Positions 28,471 through 39,358 are shown, counted from the first letter of the stretch. The stretch: DNA of 64,000 nucleotides from Agarivorans aestuarii (GCF_019670125.1 NZ_AP023033.1:566501-630500), one strand, 5' to 3'. Notes: a model not told the origin generated them from the sequence alone. Translations and numbers: made by a program.

Positions 28471-29529
28471 TTAGTCGAATTCTAGTTCTAGTGAGTCATC
28501 GACTTTGGTGTTATTGCTAGACTCTGATTGTTCAGTAATTGGTTTCTTAAGGCTGTTTACCATTACAGCTGTAACCACAGCTCCTGCTAATGTTGCTAGT
28601 AGGTAGTACATTCTTCCATCGACCACCGGCAGAACAATTAGCCCGCCCCACGGCGCGTGGTTGGCTACGTTAAACATGAAAGCAACGACGTTGCCTACCA
28701 TTCCGCCAACCACAATGGATGGAATTACGCGAATTGGATCTGCAGCTGCAAAGGGAATTGCGCCTTCTGTAATACCGATACAGCCCATAATGCCTGCGGC
28801 TTTTCCGGCTTCTTTTTCTTCTGCAGAATAGCGTTTAGGTGACAATAGTGTTGCTAAGAACATTCCTAGAGGAGGTACACAAATTGCGACGCCTACACCA
28901 CCCATAAGTTGCGGGTTTTCGAATACTTGTGTTTGAGCGAATAGGGTTGCTACTTTGTTAATAGGGCCGCCCATGTCGAATGCGGTCATACCGCCTAAGA
29001 TCATACCTAATACCGCTTTTGAAGCACCAGCCATGCCTTGCAGCCACTCGTTTAAGTTGGCCATGGCGAATGCGATGGGGCCTCCGATAACCCAAATGAC
29101 TAAGCCGGATACGATGAAGGTGCCACCAATAGGTAAAATAAAGTATGTCGATAAGGCTCTAAGTTTGGTAGATAGTGGGATCTTTTTAAGGTAAAGCACT
29201 ACGTAACCCGCTAAAAAGCCAACGATAATGGCACCTAAGAACCCAGCACTAACTTGGTTTGCTAGGTAAGCGCCAATCATACCTGGTGCTAGGGCGGGTC
29301 TATCTGCGATTGAGTAGGCAATATAGCCGCCTAATACAGGTATAAATAAAGTAAAACCAGCAATACCCATATCCCATATCCCGGTGAGTAACGCGCCTTC
29401 AGGCACAGCACCTTCACCATTTAACATTACCGATAATGCGAGTAGCACACCGCCGGCAACAATAAATGGCAGCATATGGCTGGTACCTGTGAGCAAGTGC
29501 CTTTTTAGTTCCGATATTTTGTCTTTCAT
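28471..29529 (-). CDS. PTS fructose-family EIIC permease
   Basis: A 352-residue polytopic inner-membrane permease of the fructose EIIC family. About eight to ten hydrophobic helices are present, together with the conserved DMGGPINK motif near residue 185 and GCIGITEGAIPFA near 250, both part of the sugar site. GGAG lies 7 nt before the start. Transcribed with its EIIB and divergent from the second EIIB and the phosphotransfer fusion gene, which should supply the phosphate. Confidence 0.94.
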   Translation of the reverse strand: MKDKISELKRHLLTGTSHMLPFIVAGGVLLALSVMLNGEGAVPEGALLTGIWDMGIAGFTLFIPVLGGYIAYSIADRPALAPGMIGAYLANQVSAGFLGAIIVGFLAGYVVLYLKKIPLSTKLRALSTYFILPIGGTFIVSGLVIWVIGGPIAFAMANLNEWLQGMAGASKAVLGMILGGMTAFDMGGPINKVATLFAQTQVFENPQLMGGVGVAICVPPLGMFLATLLSPKRYSAEEKEAGKAAGIMGCIGITEGAIPFAAADPIRVIPSIVVGGMVGNVVAFMFNVANHAPWGGLIVLPVVDGRMYYLLATLAGAVVTAVMVNSLKKPITEQSESSNNTKVDDSLELEFD

Positions 29530-29664
29530 TTTGTCACTCCATGTTTTTATTTAGAGGGATGTAATCCCTTGTTGTTTTTCTAAACAAATTATCTGCAGCT
29601 GAGCGCACGCTTAAAATGAGAGAATTGAGGCTTAAACTGGACTTTTGTAGCAGAAAGGAAGGGC

Positions 29665-29680
29665 TGTGATAGAGGTCTCA
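29665..29680. promoter_or_regulatory. CRP-like site
   Basis: TGTGATAGAGGTCTCA fits TGTGA-N6-TCACA at 9 of 10 positions. The same TCTCA variant is seen at 44786 and 57211. Confidence 0.6.
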
Positions 29681-29712
29681 GTTGATTTCGTATCGTTACT
29701 ATTTGGTTGTGT

Positions 29713-29728
29713 GGTGATCTGGTTCACA
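29713..29728. promoter_or_regulatory. CRP-like site
   Basis: GGTGATCTGGTTCACA fits TGTGA-N6-TCACA at 9 of 10 positions, 48 bp from the previous site. Confidence 0.6.
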
Positions 29729-29838
29729 AGGTGTGTTTTCGGGTACAAATGTCCAGTTTTTAGCGACTAAATCCTATTTAACTTGCTTAAAATTTGACGA
29801 ATAGTGAGCACCATTACGCAAGCAATTTAGGACGACTA

Positions 29839-30147
29839 ATGAATGTTGTAGCTATTACTGCCTGTCCAACAGGTATCGCTCATACCTATATGGCAGCAGA
29901 CAAACTGGTAGAAACTGCAAGGAAGCTGTCGATTGGTATTAAGGTGGAGACTCAAGGTGCAATGGGAGTGGAGAACAAGTTGACTCCTCAGGATATCTCC
30001 CATGCCGATGTAGTGCTAATCGTGGCTGATATTCGCATTCAAGGTGCTGCTCGTTTTGATGGAAAACCGCAAGTTAACGCCAGTATTCAAGAATCTTTAC
30101 AGCAAACCCAAAAGCTTATTTTGCGTTGTAAATCCATGGTTTCTTAA
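29839..30147 (+). CDS. PTS fructose-family EIIB component (second copy)
   Basis: The ATG at 29839 is chosen because AGGA lies 6 nt before it; the open frame begins earlier at 29794. The 102-residue product has the EIIB signature TACPTGIAHTY with phospho-cysteine C9. It is similar but not identical to the EIIB at 28141. It lies 18 bp before the HPr-EI-EIIA fusion gene in one operon. Two EIIB proteins with a single EIIC gene suggest either an accessory phosphate carrier or an EIIC paired with both. Confidence 0.9.
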   Translation: MNVVAITACPTGIAHTYMAADKLVETARKLSIGIKVETQGAMGVENKLTPQDISHADVVLIVADIRIQGAARFDGKPQVNASIQESLQQTQKLILRCKSMVS

Positions 30148-30165
30148 GATAGATAAGGTAGTAAA

Positions 30166-32658
30166 ATGTCTTTCCAACAACAATTTAAATGTGTGCTGCC
30201 CAATGGTATCCATGCACGACCTGCTAGTTTATTAGAAAGTGTTTGTAACCCGTATTACTGCGATATTAGTTTGCATAATCTGCGAAATGGTAACGTAGGG
30301 AATGCAAAAAGTATGTTGAGTTTAGTGGGCACGGACACACTCTTAAACGATGAGTTTGTCTTAATGTTTGAGGGAGAAGATAGCCAAACGGCTATGCTAG
30401 CGCTTACTCAATTTATGAATGAGCGTTTTCCATATTGCGATGATGATATCACGCCAGTAGAGGTACAGCGATCAGTACCTATTCCGCAGTCTTTGTCGCG
30501 GCACCAGCCTTTTTTACTGCGCGGAAAATCATTGGTTAACGGCATTGCTAAGGGAAAGCTAGTTGCCAGTTCTGAGGCTGATCTAAGTTTGTTTTTGAAT
30601 TGCTCATCAGATCAGGGAAAACCGTCTTTCCAGCAAGTGCATAAAGCTGTAGTAGCAGAGTTAGAGGCTGAGAAGTTGCAAGCCTCTGGTAAAGAGTCTG
30701 AGATTCTAGCTGCGCACCTATCTATTTTACAGGACCGAGAGTTTCTTGAATATATAGAAGAACAGCTGGTTCATCAGCCTATTGCTCATGCCATATTGGC
30801 TGCCTTAGAAAGCTTTAAGGCGATGTTGGAGAGATCAAATAGTCAATACCTTCGTGAGCGAGTATTAGATATCAAAGATGTCGCGTTGCGTTTACTGGTG
30901 AACGCATACCCGAATGTGAATATTGAGCAGCAAAGCCAACTGAGCGAAGCTACTATTTTACTCGCTAGTGAACTAACCCCTTCTCAGTTTCTAGCACTTG
31001 ATAAACGTTACTTAAAAGGGCTGGTATTAAGTGACGCAGGTAGTACTTCTCACACTGTTATTCTAGCCAGGGCTTTTGATATTCCTACCTTGGTGAATGT
31101 CGATTACGAGTTATGCCATGCCGAACTCAACTCGGAAGTGTATTTGGATTGTTTGTTAGGTGTTGTTGCGATTAAAGCTGATGACAATGTAAGCGTATAT
31201 TTTGAGCGGGCGTTGAAATTACAGCAACAACAGAAGCAACGATTTAGTGAGCATACCGACAAACTAGCAATGACTACTGACGGTCATGAGGTAGAAATAG
31301 CAGCGAACATCGCGTGTTCAATAGAGGTTGCTCCGGCTATAAAAGGCGGGGCTCAAGGAGTGGGGCTTTTTAGAACAGAAATGCTCTTTATGGACCGGAG
31401 TGAAGCCCCTAGTGAACAATGTCAGTATCAAGAGTACCGTGAAGCGTTAATCGCTGCTCAAGGTAAGCCTGTTATTATTCGTACAATGGATATTGGTGGT
31501 GATAAACCACTCGACTATTTAAACCTACCTAAAGAAACCAACCCGTTTCTTGGCTACCGTGCGGTAAGAATCTATCCTCAATTTTTAGAATTGTTTCATT
31601 CACAGCTTAGGGCAATATTAAGAGCAGCTTGCCATGGTGCAGCCAAAATTATGATCCCTATGGTGCACAATGTTGAAGAGATTCGCTGGGTAAAGCAGCA
31701 GATTAGCCTAGTTGAAAAGCAGCTTAAAGAGGCAGGACTTGAATACAACAACAGTGTGCCACTGGGGATTATGGTAGAGGTTCCCGCGACCGTGTTTATT
31801 ATTGATAAGCTTGCTCATGAAGTTGAATTTTTCAGTATAGGTTCTAACGACATGACGCAATATCTGTTAGCGGTGGACCGAGATAATGATGCAGTGTCTT
31901 CTCTGTATAACAGTCTGAGCCCTGCTTTTTTAAGAATGTTAGGGCAAATTACCTTAGTTGCCAAACAATACGGCCGCTGGGTAGGAATGTGTGGTGAGCT
32001 TGCTGCCGATCCTAAAATACTCCCACTTTTGGTTGGGGCAGGCTTAGATGAGTTAAGCATGAGCTCGCCAAATATTGCTAAAACTAAACAGCAAATTGCC
32101 GGTTTGAGTTTTATTGAATGCGAGGCCTTATACCAACAAGCCTGCGAGTGCTCTACTCGGGCTGAAATAGAAAAGCTTTTGAGTGATGCAGAGTCTGAGA
32201 AAACGGCGCTACCACTGCTCGACGAGGCTTGTGTATTTACTCAGCTGGACGTGATAAACAAGGAAGAAGCTATTCAAGCGCTAGTTGGGAATATTGGTGT
32301 GCTTGGTCGTAGTCAAAACGCACTATTACTGGAAGAAGATATTTGGGCTAGAGAAGAAATTTTTTCTACCGGCTTAGGAAATGGTTTCGCTATTCCTCAT
32401 ACTAAATCAGACAATATAGAACACTCGACCATTAGCATTGCGCATTTAGATCATGCAATTAACTGGCATTCTGATTCGGGGGATGTCGATTTCATTATTA
32501 TGCTTACTTTAAATAAGGCTCATAGTGACCAGCATATGCAAATTTTTTCTAAATTAGCGAGAAAACTAATCCACGAAGACTTTCGTGGTCAACTTAAAGC
32601 AGCAACTGAACCAAGCAAGATAATTACGATATTACAAAACGAATTATTCTCTAGTTAG
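30166..32658 (+). CDS. PTS multiphosphoryl transfer protein (HPr-EI-EIIA fusion)
   Basis: An 830-residue cytoplasmic fusion that carries phosphate from phosphoenolpyruvate to EIIB. The HPr domain (about 1-90) has GIHARPAS with H16. Enzyme I (about 120-670) has the phospho-histidine in SDAGSTSHT (H296), the PEP-binding segments MVEVPATVFI and SIGSNDMTQY, and the active cysteine in GMCGELAAD. The fructose-type EIIA (about 690-830) has H745 in AIPHTKSD. The domain order matches the FryA/FrwA class of E. coli. AAGG lies 7 nt before the ATG, and two terminators follow. With the neighbouring EIIB and EIIC it makes a self-contained PTS. Confidence 0.95.
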   Translation: MSFQQQFKCVLPNGIHARPASLLESVCNPYYCDISLHNLRNGNVGNAKSMLSLVGTDTLLNDEFVLMFEGEDSQTAMLALTQFMNERFPYCDDDITPVEVQRSVPIPQSLSRHQPFLLRGKSLVNGIAKGKLVASSEADLSLFLNCSSDQGKPSFQQVHKAVVAELEAEKLQASGKESEILAAHLSILQDREFLEYIEEQLVHQPIAHAILAALESFKAMLERSNSQYLRERVLDIKDVALRLLVNAYPNVNIEQQSQLSEATILLASELTPSQFLALDKRYLKGLVLSDAGSTSHTVILARAFDIPTLVNVDYELCHAELNSEVYLDCLLGVVAIKADDNVSVYFERALKLQQQQKQRFSEHTDKLAMTTDGHEVEIAANIACSIEVAPAIKGGAQGVGLFRTEMLFMDRSEAPSEQCQYQEYREALIAAQGKPVIIRTMDIGGDKPLDYLNLPKETNPFLGYRAVRIYPQFLELFHSQLRAILRAACHGAAKIMIPMVHNVEEIRWVKQQISLVEKQLKEAGLEYNNSVPLGIMVEVPATVFIIDKLAHEVEFFSIGSNDMTQYLLAVDRDNDAVSSLYNSLSPAFLRMLGQITLVAKQYGRWVGMCGELAADPKILPLLVGAGLDELSMSSPNIAKTKQQIAGLSFIECEALYQQACECSTRAEIEKLLSDAESEKTALPLLDEACVFTQLDVINKEEAIQALVGNIGVLGRSQNALLLEEDIWAREEIFSTGLGNGFAIPHTKSDNIEHSTISIAHLDHAINWHSDSGDVDFIIMLTLNKAHSDQHMQIFSKLARKLIHEDFRGQLKAATEPSKIITILQNELFSS

Positions 32659-32688
32659 TTATTTCTTTAACTAAGCTTTGTAATTAAG

Positions 32689-32710
32689 AAAAGGGGCTTT
32701 TACCCCTTTT
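32689..32710 (+). terminator. terminator of the PTS operon (first)
   Basis: AAAAGGGG-CTTTTA-CCCCTTTT, 31 bp after the stop. Confidence 0.75.
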
Positions 32711-32742
32711 CCCACCTTCGCTTCATCGTTAAATCATATACA

Positions 32743-32771
32743 CGGCAGCTCAATAGTGAGCTGCCGTTTTT
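32743..32771 (+). terminator. terminator of the PTS operon (second, strong)
   Basis: CGGCAGCTCA pairs perfectly with TGAGCTGCCG around ATAG, followed by TTTTT. Confidence 0.9.
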
Positions 32772-32916
32772 CGTATTTCAATTGAAGTATTTCACAAGCA
32801 AAATTGGATGCGATTTAATCAGTGAATTGTGTTTATGTCGTATAAATTGCGATTGCCTCGCTTGCATAGAGTTAAATACTGACAAAAGCCTGTTTAGTAA
32901 ATTTTTGTGATCTATG

Positions 32917-32932
32917 ATCGAAACGTTACGAT
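32917..32932. promoter_or_regulatory. LacI-type operator, distal site of mannanase promoter
   Basis: ATCGAAACGTTACGAT, 15 of 16 to the consensus. A TGTGA half-site precedes it. Confidence 0.75.
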
Positions 32933-33076
32933 TTTTATTTGGTAGCGTATAAATAGTCAAATGAGCGGACTACAGATTGTTTTACCGCTGCAGTCATTGA
33001 TTTAACTCAGGTCTTGGTATCTGAGTTTTATGCATCTAACCAATAGTGAATTGTTAATAAATAACCTTATCGATAA

Positions 33077-33092
33077 ATCGTAACGTTATTTA
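33077..33092. promoter_or_regulatory. LacI-type operator, proximal site of mannanase promoter
   Basis: ATCGTAACGTTATTTA, 42 bp before the start codon. The left half is perfect and the right half degenerate. Confidence 0.65.
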
Positions 33093-33133
33093 TTGGCTTA
33101 GTTTGTCCGAATTTAAGGAATAAAGAGGACCTG

Positions 33134-36100
33134 ATGAAAATCAAAATAGGATATTTTTTGGTTATGGTCGCTCCTACAGCATGGGGAGCGAGCATTTGTG
33201 ATTCAGCCAATTGGGATACTAACATTCAATACAAAAATGATGAGTTAGTAGTATTTCAAAATGCTGAGTACAAGGCCAAGTGGTGGAATAAAGCAACTAC
33301 ACCTGATAAGTCTGAACAGTGGGGCGCCTGGCAGTGGTTACATGATTGTGAGCTAGCAGAAACTCCCCTACCAAGCCCTGGTACTCCTGCCAGTGAGTTT
33401 GTATTAGTTCCAGCTGATGCAGTTTTAGACGGCGCGGATCTAACTGATAACGCGGTAAGCTTGAAGAATGGTTTAGCAACTTGGCATATAAATGTAGCTA
33501 ATGCTGGTCAGTACGCTGTGGAGTTCGACTATCGCTCCCCTCATGGTGATAAAACCAATACTTTTTTTGCAGGGAGTTACTCCGAGCAAGTTTTAACGCC
33601 ACAGTCTAGCAGCACACAAACGCTGAGCTTTGACATAGACCTAGCGGCCGGCTCAAACTCTATTGGTGTAAATGGCTCAAATGGAAACTGGGGTTACATT
33701 TTCATCGAGCAGGTTCGAATTACGGCTAAGTCTACGCTGCTAACACCACCACAACTGAGTCAAACTCAGATAGACTACGACTTAGCCAATAATGTCCCAT
33801 TAGCCCTTAGCTTAAGTGCTGGAAGCTACCAACTTACCCATGTAACAATCAACGATACTCAAGTAAGTGACTATAGTTTTGATGGTTCGCAGTTAGTATT
33901 ATCAGCTTCATTGATGGCGACATTGAGTGAAGCAGAGCACAATGTCGAGTTAGTGTTTTCAGCTGAAAATGCCGAAGATGTTGCTTTAAGCCTAACGCTC
34001 AATGTTAGTGATTCTGATACTAGTAATAATCAAACTTATACCTTAGTTCCAGCTGATGCCGTTTTAGGCGGCGAAGCTCGAATTACCAATGGTTCGGTTG
34101 ATGTTAAACATGGTGTGGCAACTTGGTCATTAGAGCTTGCTAGCTCTGGTAAGTACACCGTAGAGTTTGATTATCGCTCGCCCTATTCAGCTAAAACTAA
34201 TGGTTTGTTCATTGGCGATTACCAAGAGCTCTTCACCTCTGAACACAGTAGTGAAAAGTTAACCCATTCTATTGAATTGGATTTGGCTGCTGGGCGAACT
34301 GAGTTGGGCGTTCAAGGAGAAGGCAACGAAGGCTACATTTTTATCGATGAGATAAGAGTGATCAGTGAAGCCCCTACACAACCAATTCCTGATAAACCTA
34401 GTACTAGTGTTAGTACTGTTAGTTTCGACTTAGCAAACCCGACTAATGTAGATGTATCTGTAACATCTGGGGACTACCAACTATCAGCACTTATGGTGAA
34501 TCAAAACCTTCTAAGTGCTGACCAGTACAGCTATGTAAATCAACAACTGATTCTAGAAAATAGCTGGTTAGAGGGGCTAAGCCTTGGCCGTTACACTGTT
34601 AACCTAACTTTCAGTTTAGATAGCTATGCAGATCAACAGATAAGTTTCACCTTAAACGTTATTGACTCAGATAGGCCAAAGCCTGATTACCCTGGCTCAG
34701 AAGTCACCGATAGTACCAAAGAAAACTATGCTGATTATGCGGATACAATCGCTCATGTAGATCTTAACGACTACATCTCACAGCAAGACCAAGATAAGCA
34801 ATTTGCTAGCTACGGTAACTTATATGATAAATCTCTTTACGCTACTGGCTTAGGGGAGGATGTTGGTATTGCCTGGGCTGGCTGGAATCCTGCTCACTAC
34901 GAAGCAAATAAAGCCACTAAAATGGCGATTATCGACGAGATGAATATTAAGCGGGTGTCGTTCATTCCTACTTACTTCATAGATACCTACAGTGAGGGAG
35001 TACGTTGTGAGGATACAGCAAATACCTTAAGTGCGAGCAAACAAGTTGATTTACTTAACGAGTTGATGGGTAAAGGTGTGCGTATTAACTACCGCCCACA
35101 TATCGACCCGATGAAGTTTTCATGGGTGCAGGCAAGCCCGAATGCTGATCCTGGGCAACTTAACTGGCGAGGTTTGTTCGATAAACTAGACCCAATGAGT
35201 GATGGCTATGTATGTATTGTTGATAAAGGTCTAGATATTCTGGAGCAGGTTTTAGCAAGCTCAGCATTGCCGCTAAAAGAACCCATTCGCTTTGATATTG
35301 GCGCCGAGTTGATGGAGTCAACTAAAAAGTTCCCTCATCGTTGGGTTGAGCTGGTAAATCATGTACGAGCAAGAATTGCAGCTAGTTCTGAGCTGCAAGC
35401 TAACGTCACTGTGAGTCATAACTTTAGTCATCACATTCAGTACTTGATGGAGATTGAAGAGCATCCAGAGTACTTTACGCGTATTGTCTCTGGAGACACT
35501 TTCCACAACTATCCTAACTTGTTGTTTGTTGATGATATGACTCAACAGCAACGTGCTGATTTGGCAGACTATATTCGTGCACTAGATATTGTGACGGTAT
35601 CTCAGTACATGCCAATGGATGTAGTAAATCCTATCTCTGATCCAAAATCGACCAATGTCCCAACAACGGCTGAAGACGTAAAAGTTGCGCTGCAAAAACA
35701 TGAGCAAAACTTTATTCAAAAAGTGTTAATGGGCAAATTGGGTATTGATAAAGATGACATACCTTCATTCCACCTTGGTGAATACGGAATGGGCATTAAA
35801 GGTTTGGTAACGCCTAATGTATGGGACGCAACCGCTGTAACCAATGAAGAAATGGTTAGCTATGAAGCACATCAAGTGCATGCTCAAATCGCAATCAATG
35901 GCTTGCTGGCGTATATGCAAGATCCAGAAACTATCGCTAAATCATTGATGATTTGGGTAAGTGGTGCACCTTATGACGTGATTGGTTTCTATGAAGGAGA
36001 TGGTCAAGGTTTAGATGTGGGTGATGCAGGGCATGGCTACCCTGGTAAAAAGCCTTATAACGCCAATGCTGCCAACGACTTGAAGAACTATTGGACGGAG

Positions 36101-39100
36101 TCTGGAAGTGTCGATCCAGATCCACAAACACCACCTAAAACTATTAGCTATCAAGGACAAGAGCTGTTTTTAAATGGGGTAAATGTTGCTTGGTTTAACT
36201 TCGCTAACGACATAGGTAATGGACTTGATGAAGCGTCTTTACGTGCTGCTTTGCAAGATGTAAAAGACTCCGGCGGTAATACACTTCGTTGGTGGATGCA
36301 TACCGATGGTGCTTATACACCTGCTTGGGAAGTTGTTGATGGAAAAGCATTAGTTGCCTCACCGGGCGGAAGCTTTATTGCTGACCTGAAACAGGCTTTA
36401 GATATTGCTGCTGAATATGATGTTTACATCCAGCCAAGTCTTTGGTCGTTTGACATGTTGCGTTACAACGATGTACGTAATAATCCTGTTGCTAACAACT
36501 TTAGCTTGTTAAGTGACGATACAGTATTACAAAGTTATATCGATAATGCGCTTGTTCCTATGGTCAATACGCTAAATAGTCATCCTCAGCTGATTGCTTG
36601 GGAACTATTTAATGAACCTGAGAATATGACAGAAGGCTGGTTTACTGGTTTAGATGTAGTGAATCACTTTCCTAGCTTAAATCAGTTACAGCGAGTGCAA
36701 GCAAAAATGGCTGCCGCTATTCATCGCGCCGCAGAAGCTAATGGAGAAATTGCATTAGTAACAACGGGTTCTAAGTCGATGGGGAAATATAACTCAGATG
36801 TAGCTGGTGGTAGTAATTTGTATTCAGACGCGGCATTAATTAGTGCTGCCGATGGAGACCAACTGGCAACTTTCGACTTTTATCAGCCGCATTACTACAA
36901 CAACGAAGGTAAAAATGGTGCGTGGTCGCCATTTCATCATGACGCAAATTACTGGGGTGTATCAAAACCAATCGTATTGGGCGAATTTTACCTAACCGAT
37001 TTAACGGTAAATGGCGAAACCCTAACTGCAGCTGATATGTGTAAGCGTTTATATGATAACGGTTATGCAGGAGCTTGGGGATGGCAGTGGAATAAATACC
37101 CTGAACAAGCCAAAGCTTGCATGGCTGGCGTATTGAGCGAGCCTGTTGACCCAACGGACCCAACGGACCCAACGGACCCAACGGACCCAACGGACCCAAC
37201 GGACCCAACGGACCCAACGGACCCAACGGACCCAACGGACCCAACGGACCCAACGGACCCAACGGACCCAACGGACCCAACGGACCCAACGGACCCAACA
37301 CCGGTAGACCCCATAGAAACTACAGTGCTAAGTGGCACTGACGCAGCTCTAGAAGGTGATGCAGTATTAAGTGGCGCTGACGTAAGTTTGCAAGGTGCAG
37401 GCTCTAAAGCCAGCTGGCATTTTAGTGTGGCTGAAGCTGGTGAATATCAAATAACTCTGCACTACAGCGCACCACATGGGGCTAAATACAATACGGTGAG
37501 TCTAGATGGTTTAGGCTCTAGTATAAACTTTAGCGCTGAGGCGAATGGTGAATACACTCAAACACTAAGCCTGGAAGCGGGAAACCATGTTCTTGTGGCT
37601 GAGGTGTTAGGTAGTGATTGGGGCTACATTGACCTACATGGTGTAAGCATCAGCTTAATGGGCAGTTTGAACATAAGTAGCCCTGCTAACCTAGCGCAAT
37701 TGCCTTCTGGAAGCGATATTGAAATTGTCTTCAGTAAGCGTGGTGAAGGAGCGGTTACTTACAGCCTAAATGGTAGTGATAGTGAGCTTTACTATGGTGA
37801 TAGCCCGTTAGTTATAGCTAATCAAGGGGATGGAGTATATCGTATCTCCTTGGGGCTAGAAGGCACTAAAATTAGTGAGACATTAAGATTGAATGTTGGT
37901 GAAGTAGCAGTTAGCGCCTTTGTCGAAACTGATGGTACTAACTTCATCTTAGATGGAAAACCTTTCTACTTTAATGGTACCAACCAATACTACGTAATGT
38001 ACAAGCCTGAGCCAATGGCCAAAGACTTCTTTGATCGTGCCGCTCATATGGGCTTAACTGTTGTTCGCACTTGGATGTTCTGTAACGATGATCGCACCCA
38101 CGATGGCGTTTGCATCAACCTAGAAGACAATGGGCAGTTTATTTTAAGCATTCCAGAAGAACAACGTAGTGATAGTCAGAAGGCCATAATCAAGCGTAGT
38201 TTTGAGTTGTTTGACAACTACGTCGCATTGGCCGAAGAGCGTGGTATTCGTCTCGTTCTATCATTAGCTGACCATTGGGACTACTTTGGCAATGTGGATA
38301 GCTACGGCGGTTACGCAAGTGTGAGCGGGCGGGAAACATTTAAAGCCTTTATCACTAACTTGTTAAATCATACTAATGCGCTTACTGGCGTTAAGTACAA
38401 CGAAGACCCCACTATTATGATGTGGGAACTGGCTAATGAACCGCGTATTGGTAGTGACTTAAACGGCTTCAAAGCGTGGGTAGACGACATTGCTGCACAC
38501 CTAGCAGAACAAGCACCAGATCAGTTGCTATCAATTGGTATGGAGTCATCGTTTGGTTTTGGAGGTTCGGGTGATGACTACGAGAACTTGAAAATCGTTA
38601 ACGCTAACCCACACATTGACGCGATTAGTGCTCACTTATACCCAACGTGGTGGAATATGAGTGACAATCAAACCTTGGGTAACTTTGATAGTTTGGCTGC
38701 GTTAGCTACAGAGCTCAATAAACCTGCCTACATTGGTGAGTTTAGCTGGCCTGCTAATGTAGTTCGCGCTACTAACTCTGCTGATGATAAGAGTTATTCG
38801 ACAGGTACCGTTGAAGCAGGCTTAGCCAAGCGTACTCAGTTGTTTGAAGCTTGGTATGACAAGGCTTGGCAAAACAAAGATACTATTGCAGGTATGCTAA
38901 GTTGGCAATTATCAGGCTTAGAGTGGGGTAATGGGAATGGTACTCCAGGTAGCTGTCAGTGGTGTTCTGGCCCATATGGCGAGTACTCGGGCGGTTGGAC
39001 TGCAAACAATGACGGTTTCCAGTTCTACTGTGTAATGGATAGCTCCGAACTCTCTATTACTGGTGTAGGCGCACCTGGAAATAATGTAGAAGGGGATGGG

Positions 39101-39181
39101 ATTCGCTTAGATTTACACGAGCCAGTTTGTGAGCTTATTCATACATACTCAGATATGTATAAACAGGCCTCAGGCATGTAA
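33134..39181 (+). CDS. giant secreted beta-mannanase with three catalytic modules
   Basis: A 2015-residue secreted enzyme with a signal peptide at 1-19. Domains in order: CBM5/12-type module (about 20-75), CBM35/6-like module (about 92-198), X2-like module (205-300), a second CBM35/6-like (305-410) and X2-like pair (415-510). A GH113-like TIM barrel follows (525-985; RPHIDP, WRG, candidate glutamates E725 in IGAELM and E883 in LGEYG). Next is a GH5-like domain (1000-1335; E1161 in WELFNEPE, E1284 in LGEFY). A linker of 17 Asp-Pro-Thr repeats (1339-1389), a CBM35-like module (1395-1512) and an Ig-like module precede a GH5_7-like mannanase (1597-2010; E1769 in WELANEPR, E1869 in IGEFSW). GAGG lies 5 nt before the ATG, and two operators lie upstream. 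Confidence 0.9.
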   Translation: MKIKIGYFLVMVAPTAWGASICDSANWDTNIQYKNDELVVFQNAEYKAKWWNKATTPDKSEQWGAWQWLHDCELAETPLPSPGTPASEFVLVPADAVLDGADLTDNAVSLKNGLATWHINVANAGQYAVEFDYRSPHGDKTNTFFAGSYSEQVLTPQSSSTQTLSFDIDLAAGSNSIGVNGSNGNWGYIFIEQVRITAKSTLLTPPQLSQTQIDYDLANNVPLALSLSAGSYQLTHVTINDTQVSDYSFDGSQLVLSASLMATLSEAEHNVELVFSAENAEDVALSLTLNVSDSDTSNNQTYTLVPADAVLGGEARITNGSVDVKHGVATWSLELASSGKYTVEFDYRSPYSAKTNGLFIGDYQELFTSEHSSEKLTHSIELDLAAGRTELGVQGEGNEGYIFIDEIRVISEAPTQPIPDKPSTSVSTVSFDLANPTNVDVSVTSGDYQLSALMVNQNLLSADQYSYVNQQLILENSWLEGLSLGRYTVNLTFSLDSYADQQISFTLNVIDSDRPKPDYPGSEVTDSTKENYADYADTIAHVDLNDYISQQDQDKQFASYGNLYDKSLYATGLGEDVGIAWAGWNPAHYEANKATKMAIIDEMNIKRVSFIPTYFIDTYSEGVRCEDTANTLSASKQVDLLNELMGKGVRINYRPHIDPMKFSWVQASPNADPGQLNWRGLFDKLDPMSDGYVCIVDKGLDILEQVLASSALPLKEPIRFDIGAELMESTKKFPHRWVELVNHVRARIAASSELQANVTVSHNFSHHIQYLMEIEEHPEYFTRIVSGDTFHNYPNLLFVDDMTQQQRADLADYIRALDIVTVSQYMPMDVVNPISDPKSTNVPTTAEDVKVALQKHEQNFIQKVLMGKLGIDKDDIPSFHLGEYGMGIKGLVTPNVWDATAVTNEEMVSYEAHQVHAQIAINGLLAYMQDPETIAKSLMIWVSGAPYDVIGFYEGDGQGLDVGDAGHGYPGKKPYNANAANDLKNYWTESGSVDPDPQTPPKTISYQGQELFLNGVNVAWFNFANDIGNGLDEASLRAALQDVKDSGGNTLRWWMHTDGAYTPAWEVVDGKALVASPGGSFIADLKQALDIAAEYDVYIQPSLWSFDMLRYNDVRNNPVANNFSLLSDDTVLQSYIDNALVPMVNTLNSHPQLIAWELFNEPENMTEGWFTGLDVVNHFPSLNQLQRVQAKMAAAIHRAAEANGEIALVTTGSKSMGKYNSDVAGGSNLYSDAALISAADGDQLATFDFYQPHYYNNEGKNGAWSPFHHDANYWGVSKPIVLGEFYLTDLTVNGETLTAADMCKRLYDNGYAGAWGWQWNKYPEQAKACMAGVLSEPVDPTDPTDPTDPTDPTDPTDPTDPTDPTDPTDPTDPTDPTDPTDPTDPTDPTPVDPIETTVLSGTDAALEGDAVLSGADVSLQGAGSKASWHFSVAEAGEYQITLHYSAPHGAKYNTVSLDGLGSSINFSAEANGEYTQTLSLEAGNHVLVAEVLGSDWGYIDLHGVSISLMGSLNISSPANLAQLPSGSDIEIVFSKRGEGAVTYSLNGSDSELYYGDSPLVIANQGDGVYRISLGLEGTKISETLRLNVGEVAVSAFVETDGTNFILDGKPFYFNGTNQYYVMYKPEPMAKDFFDRAAHMGLTVVRTWMFCNDDRTHDGVCINLEDNGQFILSIPEEQRSDSQKAIIKRSFELFDNYVALAEERGIRLVLSLADHWDYFGNVDSYGGYASVSGRETFKAFITNLLNHTNALTGVKYNEDPTIMMWELANEPRIGSDLNGFKAWVDDIAAHLAEQAPDQLLSIGMESSFGFGGSGDDYENLKIVNANPHIDAISAHLYPTWWNMSDNQTLGNFDSLAALATELNKPAYIGEFSWPANVVRATNSADDKSYSTGTVEAGLAKRTQLFEAWYDKAWQNKDTIAGMLSWQLSGLEWGNGNGTPGSCQWCSGPYGEYSGGWTANNDGFQFYCVMDSSELSITGVGAPGNNVEGDGIRLDLHEPVCELIHTYSDMYKQASGM
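37148..37300 (+). repeat. 17 tandem copies of a 9-bp unit encoding Asp-Pro-Thr
   Basis: Sixteen exact copies of GACCCAACG and a last copy ending ACA give a (DPT)17 linker between the second and third catalytic halves of the giant mannanase. Identity at the DNA level, including codon third positions, implies recent expansion by slippage; copy number is probably variable between strains. Confidence 0.97.
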
Positions 39182-39204
39182 CTGGTAACAAACAACGTAT
39201 AATG

Positions 39205-39229
39205 ATAAAGGCGCTTCTAGCGCCTTTAT
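39205..39229 (+). terminator. terminator after the giant mannanase
   Basis: ATAAAGGCGC-TTCTA-GCGCCTTTAT, 24 bp after the stop. Confidence 0.8.
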
Positions 39230-39296
39230 TACGTTCTAAATCACATTTTTCTCGTTTTCTTTTTTTTTACTCTGAATAGCGTGTTTTCGCCAATGG

Positions 39297-39312
39297 ATCG
39301 TAACGTTACGGT
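39297..39312. promoter_or_regulatory. LacI-type operator upstream of the first GH5_7 lipoprotein gene
   Basis: ATCGTAACGTTACGGT, 15 of 16 to the consensus, 46 bp before the start codon. Confidence 0.75.
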
Positions 39313-39358
39313 TTGCTAGTGTTTAACTAAGAGAAGTATTATTAAAAAAGGAATTTAC

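Larger units (their letters stand above)
29530..29838. other. divergent PTS promoter region
   Basis: 309 bp between two divergently transcribed PTS operons. It contains two CRP-like sites, listed separately, and a degenerate copy of the mannan palindrome (TCGTATCGTTACTA near 29688) that lacks the central AACGTT. Confidence 0.6.
32659..33133. other. promoter region of the giant mannanase
   Basis: 475 bp. The first part holds two terminators of the PTS operon; the rest holds two operator palindromes 160 bp apart (32917 and 33077) before the ribosome site of the mannanase. No gene is seen. Confidence 0.6.

Noticed and set aside
29680-29700. An operator copy in the divergent PTS promoter (TCGTATCGTTACTA)
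   Set aside because: It lacks the central AACGTT found in all convincing sites.
37148-37300. Regular repeats that might suggest a CRISPR array
   Set aside because: Units are 9 bp with no spacers and read in frame as Asp-Pro-Thr; no cas genes are present.
36840-37338. Two minus-strand frames with Gly-Pro-Leu and Gly-Ser-Val repeats
   Set aside because: They are the antisense reading of the 9-bp tandem repeat in the mannanase linker, not genes.
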